Of a stretch of DNA of 64,000 bases, positions 1-10,676 are shown in pieces (position 1 is the first letter of the stretch; the number at the start of each line of letters is the position of its first letter). The notes under the pieces were generated by a model. It saw nothing but the letters and a program-made list of their open reading frames with translations, did no database searches and was not told where the DNA came from. The translations under genes were made by a program, and so were the position numbers. The stretch is from Diaporthe sp. PMI_573 (lineage: Eukaryota; Ascomycota; Sordariomycetes; Diaporthales; Diaporthaceae). The stretch spans positions 124,001 to 188,000 of the forward strand of contig JAJTUP010000045.1 in NCBI GenBank assembly GCA_021399435.1, read 5' to 3'.

Positions 1-496
1 GAAATGCGTGTTTGTGAGTGATGGAAAGCGCTTTCTTACCTTATTGCGCTACTCATGTCAAATTAGTGGAGTTGGATGTAAGAACAGAACTTATTCAATG
101 GAGCGGATAGAGTATTTATAACAGCATTAGTGTCCGTTTCTCTTAACAAGTTTAGGGAATTACTAATCGGACAAATTTGTGCATATCCTTGAGTTCCTGC
201 CCGAGTGAGTGAATGTCAGGGTCCCTCTCACAATCACAAAAGCCTGTGCCAGAAAGGGCTCGGTGAAGGGTTCGGTGTGCCTAACAGGATGACCGACTGC
301 TGCTTCGGCGCAGCTAGTTCCATGCGCAGGCGCAGCTCCCTCGCCGCTACATATCCTTCGCCACTCTGCTTGCATCTCCCACCCTCACAGTGAATGAGCG
401 GCATTCCTGTCACTAATGAAATCTCGGCTTCCTGAATGCAGTGTTCCCTTTGACGAGGCTCACGAGGTGAGCCTGTGTCCCATCACCACGATATGG
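1..496. other. Intergenic, no gene seen
   Basis: No ORF here has a recognisable domain or convincing codon use. The two overlapping short ORFs around 163-393 on opposite strands look like chance reading frames. The stretch probably holds the 3' flank of the D-amino-acid oxidase gene that ends at 497. Confidence 0.5.
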
Positions 497-1819
497 CTAT
501 AACCGTTCGAGTAACCTTTCGCCGTGATCTCTCATTGGCTCCGGAAGTTGGCTGTTCATAACCTCTTGCAGAAGGCACTTGACATCACCTGCACAACCAA
601 AGGCTAGACTCCAGCCGGCGCCCCCATGACCATAAGAATGCACGACTCGGCTTATTTTTCCAGCAGGTGTCCACCGGAGCTCGCGCTCGACGCGGACATT
701 TCTACCGCGAAAGGGCCGTAGTCCCTGCGCGAGTGGGTACTCCTTGTCGAGACGCGCGTTCTTGAAATCAGGCAAAAATGCTTCGCAACGGGCCCTCATT
801 CGCTTGATATCCGGGTGGTCAATGGTAAGATTCAAGTTTTTCTGACCTGGCTGGACGATCCCTAATTTAGACTTTCAGCTTGTGGACCAGGACGAAGAGT
901 CAGGTGGGAGACGCGCAAGGGACATACCTCCCAAGTACAGAATGCTGTAATTCCGCGGAACGATGAACACCATCTCGTTATCTGAAGCTGCATCTGCTGA
1001 GACAGCAAGGGCAGCCTTGACTTTTGGGAAGTCCTTTCCATCGTTGATCACACGGATCATGGCGCCACGGAGCGGGTAACAGCTTTCATCGTTAGCCACC
1101 GTGGCGCTTCCGAGCCCTGTGCAGTTGACGATGGCATCCGCACAGAAACGGGCGCGCAATGAGTCCTCAATCAGGAGCAGGTCCTCTTGGATCTCCTCAG
1201 TCACAATTATTGCACCTTTCGCTGCCACGAGCTGCATTAGCCACTCCATAGCGACGTCGGTGTCAATTTGAGGAGACAGAATTTCGTACGCGTCCACAAT
1301 GCCATGCCGTGGGTTCACGCGATGTTGTTCTGCCAGGGCTGGGTTCCGGCAGAATCCCTTTACGCCAGATATACTGAGTTCTTTCATCTTTTGCAATTCA
1401 GCCGGATTCTCGTCAAGTGAGCGGGGAAAGAAAAACCCCGCCGGCCTCATCACCACGCCAGACTTCATTTCGCCCATCATCGGGTCTGCAAGCTGATCCC
1501 AGATGTGGTACGATGTCATAGCCCATCGCTTGGAATGATGGAGAGAGATTTTGTCGATGTGCTGACCGCATACTGCAGGTGGGTACTCCCAGAGAGCTCC
1601 AGCGATCTGGCTAGTCAGGCGTTGAGCTTTGGTCCAAGAGGCCCATTCTTTGGCTATTATCGTAACATTATGACCGGCGTCAAGCAGCGTCCAAGCGGTG
1701 GTAAGGCCTATGACGCCAGCTCCAATGATCAGAAAATGGTGGGAGGTCTCGTTTGGATAGGCCACCCGGGAGCTACCGGGGCCGATGTCGTGATATAGAC
1801 GAAGTGGTGCTGAATTCAT
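497..1819 (-). CDS. D-amino-acid oxidase family flavoprotein (two exons)
   Basis: FAD-dependent oxidase of the D-amino-acid/D-aspartate oxidase family, which converts D-amino acids to 2-oxo acids, ammonia and peroxide, usually in peroxisomes. Exon 1 is 1819-928 and exon 2 is 846-497. The 81-nt intron (847-927) has a GTATGT donor and a CCAG acceptor, and the join keeps the family motif LGG-QKN in frame. The predicted length is 413 aa. The Rossmann motif GAGVIGL is at residues 33-39. The C-terminal signature RPFRGRNVRVE is followed by HSYGHGGAGW near residue 368, which closes the FAD site. The first ~28 residues precede the Rossmann fold and make the protein somewhat longer than usual (about 340-370 aa). 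The C-terminus ERL is not a canonical PTS1. No frame break is seen. D-aspartate against neutral D-amino-acid specificity cannot be judged from sequence alone. Confidence 0.9.
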
Positions 1820-1924
1820 GATGGTTTAGGAGACTCTCACTCGGAGTCGTGGCGTTAGGAAATAATTGGGAAACGACTTTGAGGATTGACTAAAGATTGA
1901 GGCTATTAAACCTGAAATTAGTTA
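1820..1924. promoter_or_regulatory. Upstream region of the D-amino-acid oxidase gene
   Basis: About 100 bp lie between the oxidase start codon (1819) and the Fot-type element that begins at 1925. No clear TATA box is seen. The transposon end sits very close to the promoter and could affect it; this is inference. Confidence 0.3.
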
Positions 1925-2187
1925 ACGTGGTTTACCAGTCAGCCGTGTTTATCACATGCCCGTGTTTTTTTTACTACCTCCACCAACTTTCGTCAACCCC
2001 AGCACCCACCCAAGGCAAATAAATCAATTATAATTGGCACCAATTAGTGCCAACTGGTCTCCATTACTTAATTTCAATCAACTTAGTCAATTTTGAGAGG
2101 TTAGCGTGGCTGCAGTGCCAGTCTAAAGTGGCTAACTTTTGGTGGGAAAATCGGCTTCCCCACCAAAATGGAGCATTTCAGCCATGC
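1925..2187. mobile_element. Fot/pogo-type terminal segment, broken by a copia insertion
   Basis: The segment begins with ACGTGG after a TA dinucleotide and continues with a track also found at 20005-20300 and 31728-31970. Shared landmarks are ACCAGTCAG, CCCAGCACCCACC, a CCAATTRGTGCCAACTG stretch, GCAGTGCCAGTC and TCCCCACCAAAATGGAGC. The TA target site and the link at 32048 to a Psq-HTH transposase place it in the Tc1/mariner Fot/pogo group. The match stops at 2187, exactly where the copia LTR begins (TGTTGAATGG at 2188), which shows insertion into this element. Confidence 0.75.
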
Positions 2188-2850
2188 TGTTGAATGGCCT
2201 TTGCCATGTGGCGATAGTACGTACGTACAGTGGGGGTGTTCTGGTTGGTTGGTTCAATTGCATCTATTCTCTAACTAGAAGGAAAAGAGGGGGTGTTTCG
2301 TACAAGGGAAGATAACACGCTTCCCTCGCCAAGCCCACGGGATTAGTCATCCCGCCCGGGGCTGCCAACTACGTGCGATCCAATAGAGTGCTATTCCAAC
2401 ACAGACTCTCTTTTCTTCTTGGGATCGCACGCCCCCAATCGTACTTTTTGAGCAAGTTGAATTGCTCGTACGGTAGCCCTTTGCAAGGGCTTTCTTTCCC
2501 ATCAAAAGGCAAGTTGAATTGCCCACTTTTGAAGGAGTTCCGTGTAAGTGACGTACGGGCATGCCGGTGTAAGTCAAACGCAAGTTCAACGGCTCCCGGT
2601 ACGTACGACGACACTTTTCTTCCACTTTTCCTTTCAACCTTTTTCCCATAAAACTTTCCGTACGAAACCTTTTTCAAAAGCCCAATACAAAGGAAAGATT
2701 GCCAGTAAGTCACCCGTTCGATCAGGCACTTGCCCGGTCGGAAAGGAAGGTACGGCAGTGACGGGCACTCGCACGTCGGCCGTCTTGCACCTATTTAAAC
2801 CCTCTTCCTCTTCCTCTCTCTCTCTCCCAGCTTCTTTCTTCTTCATCGCA
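2188..2850 (-). mobile_element. Ty1/copia 3' LTR plus end of internal region (antisense fragment)
   Basis: Read on the minus strand this matches the 3' end of the copia element at 37234-39477: the end of the coding region (GTGCGATGA), a purine-rich tract, then an LTR of about 615 bp ending CATTCAACA. Shared blocks include CGTACGTCACTTACAC, GAGCAATTCAACTTGCT and TGTGTTGGAATAGCAC. The LTR/internal junction is near 2802. The terminus at 2188 is confirmed by the break in the Fot element. No other copia coding sequence is attached, so this is a 3' fragment and not a solo LTR. The copies are clearly diverged. Confidence 0.8.
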
Positions 2851-2965
2851 CGACACTCACACACACACATCCACACACATACTTCTCTTGTGTCGTGCGA
2901 TCCCTTCGTCATAACAAAAACTTCTTCCGTACCCATCTTCAAGCTCCTGACCCATACGTCGTACA

Positions 2966-3399
2966 ATGGCTGCCTTCGCCCCCATCTTTGGTCCCATGGC
3001 GGACGTCGTCATCGGCGAGGTTCACTACGTGCGGGTCCCGACCGGCAACTTTCTGAATCGCGCGTGCCTGCAGAATCTCTGCATCAACTTACGACTCATT
3101 TCCTTTCCTTACTCGTCGTACGTAAAGCTGACACTCCTTAGGATGCCGAGCGTCGCGTCGCCGCGCTGCCTTCCCAGGACGTCCTCCTCCGAGCGTCGGG
3201 TAACGAGACGCACATGGACATTATCGCGAAGATCCTGCGTCGCGAGGGCTACTCTCGCGCGATCCTAATTCAGTCACGCGGTCAAGTTCAAGTCCGTTGC
3301 GTAAACCGTTGCGCCCGACATGAGCGCCTCGAGCTCAAGTTCCGTGAGTGCCGTACGGTCAATGGCTTCATGGGCGGTGCATGTGGCGAGTGCGTCTAG
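2966..3399 (+). CDS. Small fungal protein with Cys cluster (DUF3716-like), probably spliced
   Basis: An ATG at 2966 opens a frame (MAAFAPIFGP...). A second frame from about 3142 to 3399 reads a basic helix (IIAKILRREGYSRAI) and then a cluster RCVNRC...FRECR...GGACGEC. The spacing of four to five cysteines and the phrase G-A-C-x-x-C resemble fungal DUF3716. An intron must join the two frames; a CTGACACTCCTTAG acceptor at about 3128-3142 fits, but I cannot fix the donor. The end at 3399 is an in-frame TAG. Upstream, an 11-bp inverted repeat (2846-2856 and 2890-2900) and a CA-rich tract precede the start. It could instead be a degenerate fragment. The family call is tentative. Confidence 0.4.
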
Positions 3400-3809
3400 T
3401 CTGTCTCGGCTATGTCCTAGCCGTGCCCTGGCCATATCCATAAATAGCTCCTTACTACCGCAATAACCGTCGGAAAGAAAGTATTCCTCCAGTTATTACC
3501 AGAAATCTCGAAATCAAGGCCTTTCAAGCCAGAATATACGGGGCAGGTGGAAGGCAACTGGTCTTTGGCCGATATCACATACTAAACCCCTTTTGAGCCG
3601 CTTGCTAGTCGAAAACACTACCAAACCAGACCCTCCTACACAAAGGAGAGTGTAGATAGCAAGACTGCAACTGAGTGTCCTCTTGACGGTCATATGATAG
3701 CTATCCTTCTTCGCCATTGGCGGAGACGTTCAAGCTGTAGGGTATCAGGAAGCTTTAGATTATGTATCAACCCCACACCGGTAAGTTTGGGCAACATACT
3801 ACTCCCGAA
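3400..3809. other. Intergenic, no gene seen
   Basis: No ORF here has recognisable domains. The minus-strand ORF at 3514-3717 has no family features. The stretch probably holds the 3' flanks of both neighbours. Confidence 0.4.
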
Positions 3810-5735
3810 TCAAAGGCCGTAGTGAACATAAGGAACCCAGAACGGCCGCCTCGGCTCCGACCCCTCTCTCAATTCAGCGTCCCTCTCTGTTTCAGGCGAC
3901 CATGACTTTGCGCCCCCAGTATCCTCGCCTTTCACCCACTGGTCTCGGAGCGTCCTAGTGGCCCGGTGAAGCCCCCGGCTTATCGATTCGTCCCCGATCT
4001 CTTCATCCCGCAGAAACTCATACGTCATTCTCGCCATGTCCACACATAACCTGTCATCGACGCTCCAAAGCGTGCCGACCACGTGACGAAACCCTGCCAA
4101 CTGGCAAGCATTAGCTAGATGGATGCTCTCGTCAACAGACCCCTCATCTAGGATCTGACCCGTCCCGCATGCCGAGAGGTAGGTAAGGAATGGCGGCTTC
4201 GAGGTGAGGTTGATCTCCAGGAGGCTTGCCACCGTGAATGGCTCCCGGGCCCAATCATTGAGGAGCAAATGACTCTGTAACGGTTCTGTGGGATGCGTGC
4301 TGCCGTGGCCGGCAAAGTGGAATATCCTGCAGGTCTCTAAGGCCGACGAGACGTCGGCCTTGCACGGTCGAGGCCGGTCATGTGGCAACCCCATTGACTC
4401 GCAGACAGCCACTACCGCATCAACCTCGTCGCTCGCATATTCGAGCGGGTTTCGCTTTGGTGTGTCCTGCATGGCAACGACAACAGCATTTCGGGACTCC
4501 CCGGTTGCCGTCGATCGATGTTGTCGTCGGCGACTATGAAGGATCGCCTTGACAGACGAGGCGTAGGATGAGACGACCCTGTCTAGCGCCGTCTCGCCGG
4601 TGCGCCTCAGATGGTGTCCCGCGGCATGGAGTGGAAACTGGGTCAGTGTGCCGGTGGGAACCCACCACACGTGCGGCCACTGACCGTCCGGCGGAGGCTC
4701 AGTAAAACCGAGAGAATTAAGAACAGGACAGACGATATCATCCCAGAGCCACCCGAGCGTGACAAGACTTTTAAGTTCCCGGACATGGTCGTTGATGGCG
4801 TCTCGAGAGAGCTGTGGCAGCTCTAGCAATCGGATGCTGGACTGCTCAATGAGCAAAGCATCGCAGCGGTACCGGCTCACATTTAGGACGACGATCGGAC
4901 CGGGCTGTGCAGCCTTAAGCATATCGGCTTCCGATGCGGAGAGCAGGAATCGCCCTAAACCAGACTTGGACCGGATTGTCTTAAGAAGAGTGGCAAGTTG
5001 GGGTCCAGCATCGCGGCGCCGACCGCCTTCCGTCTCTACGGTCGCAGTGAGGCGCTCGACTGTAGCAAGGGAGTGTAATCGATCTCGCAAGTCGATAAGG
5101 AACGTGCGAGGTCGGGATGACTGTGTTCAAAAGCAGAAACGTCGGATTGCTCAAAGAGAGCTCCCGCGATGACACCACGACCAGTTTCAAGCAGTTCGAT
5201 TGCAGCAGCAGGGCCTCTATTAGCATGAAGGGCAACGGCTGCCGCGTCCGACGACAGTCTGACAGCGGCGGAGAGGAGGTGTGTCTTGTCTGAGTTCTGC
5301 AGAGAATGGGGCGTCAATAAGGGAATCAAGTCGACCGTTGTTTTGGCAATGGCGTATGCTTGTCGATCTTGAAGTATGCCTGGGGATGACAGAAAATGAC
5401 GGCCGGCTGCGACACGTAAGCTCACAGCGGAGGTGGAGTGACGCAAGGCAACGAGGAAGCATTCTTTGGCTTCCTTTAGGTCAGCTATCGCTCTGATCCG
5501 CCAGTATCGGTTTCTTAGATGAGCTCCGAGGTTATTCGCGAGCATAGCCCGGTCCCGATGATCTGACGGGGTAGCATCGATGGCTTCTCGTCCTGCTCGG
5601 ACAGCTTCGTCGAGGTCTGCCATCCCTCTAGTCCGTGAGTACCTGTTCCCTAGACGATTTCCTAGGTTATGTTTTAACACCGACCGGCCCGGATGATCTA
5701 GCGGGGTGTTCCCACGAGAATTTCTCTTCTGACGC
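3810..5735 (-). pseudogene. TPR-CHAT (caspase-like) protease, 5'-truncated and frameshifted
   Basis: Two overlapping frames form one protein. The upstream frame (5735-5100) has TPR units of the type NNLGxxLxxRYxRxxxxxDLxEA. The downstream frame (5090-3810) has the CHAT peptidase domain. The His motif HFAGHG lies near 4305 and the Cys motif LSACGTG near 4165, so both catalytic residues are present, followed by GFRHVVGTLWSVDD. The frames switch near 5096-5100, where one missing base would restore continuity (...ARSL-x-DLRDRL). The upstream frame meets a stop just above 5735, so most of the expected TPR array is missing. CHAT proteases are separase/caspase relatives, and in fungi they can pair with gasdermin-like genes. 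The frameshift may be a real deletion or a sequence error. Confidence 0.8.
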
Positions 5736-5950
5736 CCTCACATTCCGATTCCGCTAGCCCCAAGGACTTAAGCACCACATCGCCATCGGTCAGTCTTCAA
5801 CAGCTATCATTATTCGTCTCTTTTGTACTTGTAATTGATCCACCCTTTGACCCTGCTAATCCTTTCCGTGTTCTGCTCGTTTCCATCTGCATGCTAGATC
5901 GCATGTTCCTGGCGTTTCTGGCTCACATTACTAACGCATCCCTGACTTAG

Positions 5951-6949
5951 GATCCCTTCGACTACCATCCGGAGCAATTCCAGAATTTCGATCCATGCGC
6001 AGCCGGGTGCGATCCGACGCCTGCTCGTTTTGGGCCCTCCACTTCGACGAACCGATATCGTGTTGGTCATAATGGCCAATGGATTATACACGGCGGTGTA
6101 GACATTGCTGCCGCCGCCATGGTAAAGCCATTTCCGGTGGTTAAATTGCGCCAGAGTACCACGCCGGAGCCACTTTCGAATCCTGACTCTGGCCACAAAG
6201 GGTCACCTACAGCAGAGAAAGACGACCTCACACTTTCCCAGTCGAGGCGCAGGGCTCAGAATCGTGCTGCGTAAGTGCTACCGCTATCGAACTGCCCTGC
6301 AGGAGCCGATACATCCTCTTCCTGCTGTGAAAAGGGGGAGGATAACAGTTTCCCTCTATTGCACTGTGCCTCGGTTATCTGCACTTGTATATGCTGACTT
6401 CTTGCCCACTGTTGCAGTCAGCGAGCCTTCAGAAAGCGTAAAGCGCAGCATGTCAAAGACTTCGAGGCAAAGCTTGCCTCCCTGGAAGCCGCACAGCGCG
6501 AGCTTGCGTCCGAGAACGAGAGGTTGCAACGCGATCTCCAAGAGATGAGCCTCGAGAACGCAATGCTCAAGGCGACCCCCTTAACCAAGGGTGGACATTT
6601 GCCTTGCCATGACGGCGCGCCAGTGACAACATGGCCCTTACAGTATATCTCCCTCAGATTCTGCACAAACTTCCTATCCCCACATGCGAACGAAACGTCT
6701 GGCCATCGAAACATCACCAGCGACAACGGAGAATGGCCCTATGCGGCAGGCGCGACGTAGAATTACATGATGAGCCATGACCTACGCAAGACGGGCCCGC
6801 TTAATATAGCGGGTATCGGTGGCAGGTTGAGGCATATGGCCAAAAGTGACGCGCAGGAGCAAGTGCTAGAAGAGAAGGACAAGTACATTCTTGAGGCCTT
6901 CGAGGAGAATGTCGACGCCGAGTGCGCTGCTTTGAGGCACGGACGCTGA
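5951..6949 (+). pseudogene. YAP/AP-1-like bZIP transcription factor with in-frame stop
   Basis: An exon starts after a CTGACTTAG acceptor at 5950 and runs in frame to 6270. Intron 6271-6417 has a GTAAGT donor, a GCTGACTT branch and a TTGCAG acceptor. The join gives a full basic region, RRRAQNRAAQRAFRKRKAQH, followed by a leucine zipper (LASLEAAQRELASENERL...), the typical fungal YAP-like form. Translation stops at TAG 6758-6760. The same frame stays open beyond it to 6949 and reads NYMMSHDLRKTG..., which resembles the conserved C-terminal block of this family, where a Trp is expected at the stop position. TGG to TAG is a RIP-type change. The first coding exon and start codon upstream of 5951 were not located. 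DNA binding and dimerisation segments look intact, so a truncated factor could still be made. Confidence 0.75.
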
Positions 6950-7721
6950 CCGAAAGCTTCACTGACTCATTTTCCGCGAGTAATCCTGATGTTTGATCCC
7001 CTGTAATCAAACCTTGAGTATTGTTCGCTACCTTCAATCAACCATTACAGGGCTTGACGCGAGTCAAGGCTGGAATGTGGTCGTTATCAGAGTTGCAAAT
7101 GTGTCGTATGTAATAAAACCGAAGGAAATCGTCATAGTGCACTGGACCATCCAAGGACTGCGACTACGACACAGGACTGGACTGGACCGGACCGGACCGG
7201 CTGCCGCCAGCTGGCCCAACTGACAATGCTGACTTGACTTGCTGATAGAGACAGATACGCCGACATCCCCATAGCCACGACCTCGAGCCACGACCTGCCT
7301 CCTCATCGACACCCAACCCTCCCCGATACTGACAACGTTGAAAATGTCAATGCTCTGCATTACCGACCCCCTGTGCCAGTTAGCAAAGTTACCTCATGCG
7401 GGGGGCTGTCAAGCTGACCAATGCCATCAGCCACGAATGACAAAGGAGAATACTTGCAAGTCTCGGGGAGCCCGCAGTGCCGTCGCAATGCAATCATAAT
7501 GGGCTTAGCATGGGGGGAGCTGGGGAGCTCCAGAGGACAAGCTCCTGAGGGGCTTTCAAGAGGGTTCTTATACCATTGCTCCGGCAGCGCATCCAAGCCT
7601 CATTTCTTCGCCTCCATCAACAACTCTTTCTCCGGTGCTTCTCATTCATTTTTTCTTGCCATTCTCCCCATTGTGCCATGACCAGCTTGGTCCTCCCTAT
7701 CCAGGTCCGACGGCAGCCAAG
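6950..7721. other. Intergenic with short GGACT/GGACC tandem
   Basis: No coding region is recognised. A short tandem of GGACT/GGACC pentamers lies at about 7175-7200. The last 150 bp probably hold the promoter and 5' UTR of the DUF7703 gene at 7722. Confidence 0.4.
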
Positions 7722-8395
7722 ATGGCCGGGGAAACAGGTCCCATCACGGCGTCGTTGCCGGTCGATATGATAATTGCCGGCTTTTTCGCGATTGCGTGTT
7801 ATAACTGCGTCGAAATCCTCATCTCGCTGCTCTATCGCTTTAAGCGCCACGACGGGCTCTATTTCTGGAGCATGGTTACGGCGACACTGGGAATTGTACT
7901 TCACTCGATAGTGGTGTTGCTACGCTACTACAGTCTCGGGCCAAACTTTCCACTGGCTGTTCTGACGTGCATCGGTTGGTATGGCATTGTCACTGGCCAG
8001 TCTGTCGTTCTCTACTCTCGCCTCCATCTCATCGTCTCGGATAGAGCCAAAATCCGCTGGGTGCTGATTATGATCATCATTAATTTCTGCATCCTTCACA
8101 TCCCGGTTACAGTCTTATTTCTCGGTAGCAACACTCGAGAATCCAATCGGTTTCTTCCCGCATTTGACATCTACGAGCGTGTCCAACTCGCGGGGTTCTC
8201 CATCCAAGAATCCATCATCTCCGGTCTTTACATCTGGGAAGCATCTCGTGGACTCGAGCCCATCTTTGCCATGAAAAAGATCGCGACGCGCAAAGTCATC
8301 CGACAGCTCATCCTCGTCAATGTCCTGGTTGTGCTCCTCGATATTAGCCTCATCATCATCTCAATTCGAATTCGCAAGGTGCGACAACGGGTAAG
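7722..8395 (+). pseudogene. DUF7703-type integral membrane protein, C-terminus lost
   Basis: The start ATG at 7722 (MAGETGPITASLP) fits the family better than the upstream ATG, which would add a basic tail. Six hydrophobic segments of about 20 residues can be read (roughly residues 16-40, 48-72, 80-104, 110-134, 150-175, 192-215), with the family-like phrases CYNCVEILISLLYRF, RHDGLYFWSM and YIWEASRG. The fungal DUF7703 family normally has about seven membrane spans and a conserved tail after the LLDI segment. Here the tail is replaced after about 8395 by antisense gag sequence, and the frame runs on to a chance stop at 8627. It is probably a plasma-membrane or organelle protein of unknown function, now broken by a transposon insertion. 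Confidence 0.7.
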
Positions 8396-8416
8396 GTCCC
8401 GCTGGACCCATCAATA

Positions 8417-8893
8417 TCACTCGCTTTCGGAGTCCCTAACTTCCCCTTGGTGCTGGTCTTGTGACTCATCAGGCACACTCTGGTCATCTTCATCTTCCGA
8501 CAGTATCCCTTCACTTATATCCTCAGGCTCTGACCTGCCCAATTTGCCAATCGCATCCCGAGACATTGAATCCAGCCGAACGCAGGCGCTCACCATTCCT
8601 GAGTATGTCTTGGGGGGTTCGAGCTGAACCTTGAGCAGCTGCCCAATTGCGCTGGACTGAAGGCCACGTTCAAGGTACTTCATCTTTTCTTGATCATCCC
8701 AGTTTGCTGCCTCGCCCTGGGAAAGCAACTTCTGGACTTTGGTAAAGTAATCCACAAATGACTCGTTTGCACCCATCTCCAGTTCAAAGCTACGGTTGGA
8801 TGGTTCCTGGCTTTTTTCCAGCCCCGCCCGCAAGCTTTTTAAATGGTCTAAGAGTTGCTGGTGATCATAGGTTCCACCAACCAACACATCCAT
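8417..8893 (-). mobile_element. Retrotransposon gag fragment (Ty3/gypsy-like)
   Basis: A 158-aa frame starting at ATG 8893. The pattern is typical of a retroelement gag helical domain: HLKSLRAGLEKSQEPSN, ESFVDYFTKVQKLL, WDDQEKMKYLERGL, then an acidic tail. No zinc knuckle, protease or RT is attached. It is inserted antisense in the tail of the DUF7703 gene. The call rests on composition and pattern only. Confidence 0.5.
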
Positions 8894-9783
8894 GTTGACA
8901 GGGGATAGGCTATATTTTTGTATCCCTCAATTTCTGACGTCCCTCAATTTCTTACGTCCCTCAGTCCCGGACGCAACCGCATTTCTAGCAAACTCATTAC
9001 AGAGTCAAGTTCGTTTTGGCCCGGCTATTCATCATTGCTGATCATCGAGACAGACACTTTCAGCATAGCTAGCAAAATTATAAGCGAGTTCTGGCAGAAC
9101 GTGGGGAAATTCGCGGTTTCTGAGTAGGGTTTCGAAAAATTCCCGGGGAGGGAAATTTAGGCAACGTGCGTGGCAGGGCTGCGGCCGATCTGTGTGCAAG
9201 CGAAACTCCACCTACCGTGAAAAATGACGCCAGAATTTGGGAAACCCCAGCTACCGGGATCGCATGGGTCAAATTGGCAGGAACGCAGCATGTTGCGCTC
9301 TACCCTGGCGACGAGGCTGGAGGCGGAGACCCACAGGATCACCTCCTGATCGCCAACCACCGTGCAACCAAGACGCGATACAGGAGCAGTAGTTTCAAAT
9401 GAATGCCTGGTCCCGCGGCGATATTGCAAGGATGCGCCCATCATTCACAGTCAGCTGGTGCAGGTGCCTGTGCTTGCTTTGACGTTCCATTCGGGGCAGG
9501 GCCTACAGGTCGGCGTGCATACCAGCATACAAGGGAGCCAATCAGGACACTCTGTATGTGCACGACCGATGTGAGCAGACGAGCCGGCTTTCCCTCGTAG
9601 GTATCGACTTGCTGACTCCGGCGAACCCCACTTGGACGAGCAAGCTGCCTTGAATCGAACTTGAGAGTTCGGATCCCGAAACCAGCGTTCAATCCTCTTT
9701 TAACCACCGCTTCCGCTTTCCAAAGTACAACCACCCTTATTCAGTACATTACAGTATAAGCGCTCGAATTGAGCCTGAAAAGT
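8894..9783. other. Gene-poor stretch with short repeats
   Basis: At 8920-8960 TCCCTCAATTTCT-ACG is repeated in tandem. No ORF of the several in 9000-9780 has a recognisable domain; they overlap each other on both strands and look like chance frames. Confidence 0.4.
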
Positions 9784-10215
9784 ATGGACCCTCTTCAATC
9801 CACGAACTTCAGTCCACTTTTTCAAAAAATTAAGGATTACCACCGTTCCCCCTACCGGCTGAAGGACCTCCTTAGCGAAGCTCAGCAAGCGCCTGACTCT
9901 ACGGCATACATGTTCCTGCAGGCAGGGTTCGGAGCGTGGGTAGCCTACATCCTTGCAAAGCGCGAATCAGTACAGCAAGAGGCCTTCCCCGGTAAATCAG
10001 AACGAGCCCACATCATCGCCCTGCTCGAGAACGCGACACCACAGAGCAAAAAGGCACTGGCTTCTCGAGTGGCAGCTGCAATCGAGAGCGACTTGGCTGT
10101 CAAGGAGAAGTTAAATGCCTGGAATCCCGAAACACCTCAGAGAGGAGCTGTGCGGAGACCAAAACGACGCCGTGAGATTTGTTCCCAGTTCACTCACCAC
10201 AAGAACAATTATTGA
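9784..10215 (+). CDS. Hypothetical protein
   Basis: A 143-aa frame starting at ATG 9784 (MDPLQSTNFSPL). The composition is protein-like, with amphipathic helices (KALASRVAAAIESDLAVKEK) and a basic tail (RRPKRRR). I do not recognise the family. After about 10110 a second frame also looks coding (HLREELCGDQNDAVRF), so a frameshift or intron may be present. It lies just upstream of a hAT element and could be part of a transposon or a broken host gene. Confidence 0.3.
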   Translation: MDPLQSTNFSPLFQKIKDYHRSPYRLKDLLSEAQQAPDSTAYMFLQAGFGAWVAYILAKRESVQQEAFPGKSERAHIIALLENATPQSKKALASRVAAAIESDLAVKEKLNAWNPETPQRGAVRRPKRRREICSQFTHHKNNY

Positions 10216-10676
10216 CCTCCTCCAGGCATGGATGATGGCACACCGACGTGTCCCGCTGGTATCGAGCCAGCAGGTATTTCCAGCGAAGAATATGGTAATA
10301 TACAACGTGGTATGCCATCAGCCACCGGCCTCTCAACTCAGGGTTCAAATCCATACCACGAAATCCACATATGGATCCATAATGTGGATCCATATCCATT
10401 CCATTCCATTCCACGCGGGCTTCTGTATTTCCATATCCACGCCACGGAGCCCCTTCCACATGTTCCATATGTGGAAATTGTGGAAAGGAATGGACATTTT
10501 TGGTGGGGTTTGAAAATACCTGGATTTCCTTGTGAAATAGCGCATACCCTAAGTACCTTCGATCGCCCACAACAACAAAATAAAAACGATTTTCCACCCC
10601 GTTTTATCCGTACACAAGGTTAAACAAGTCTATTCTGGGAGGTTTTACTGTTACGACCTTACTACCTCAAATCGAA
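10216..10676. other. Simple-repeat stretch before hAT element
   Basis: Imperfect CATATCCATTCCATTCCATTCC-type repeats lie at 10360-10480, rich in ATTCC and ATGTGGA words. They may be subterminal repeats of the hAT element that follows, which would suit hAT biology, but no clean terminal inverted repeat was found. Confidence 0.35.

Noticed and set aside
9000..9735. Several 60-100 aa ORFs on both strands
   Set aside because: They overlap one another heavily, have no ATG context or domain, and look like chance open frames in GC-rich sequence.
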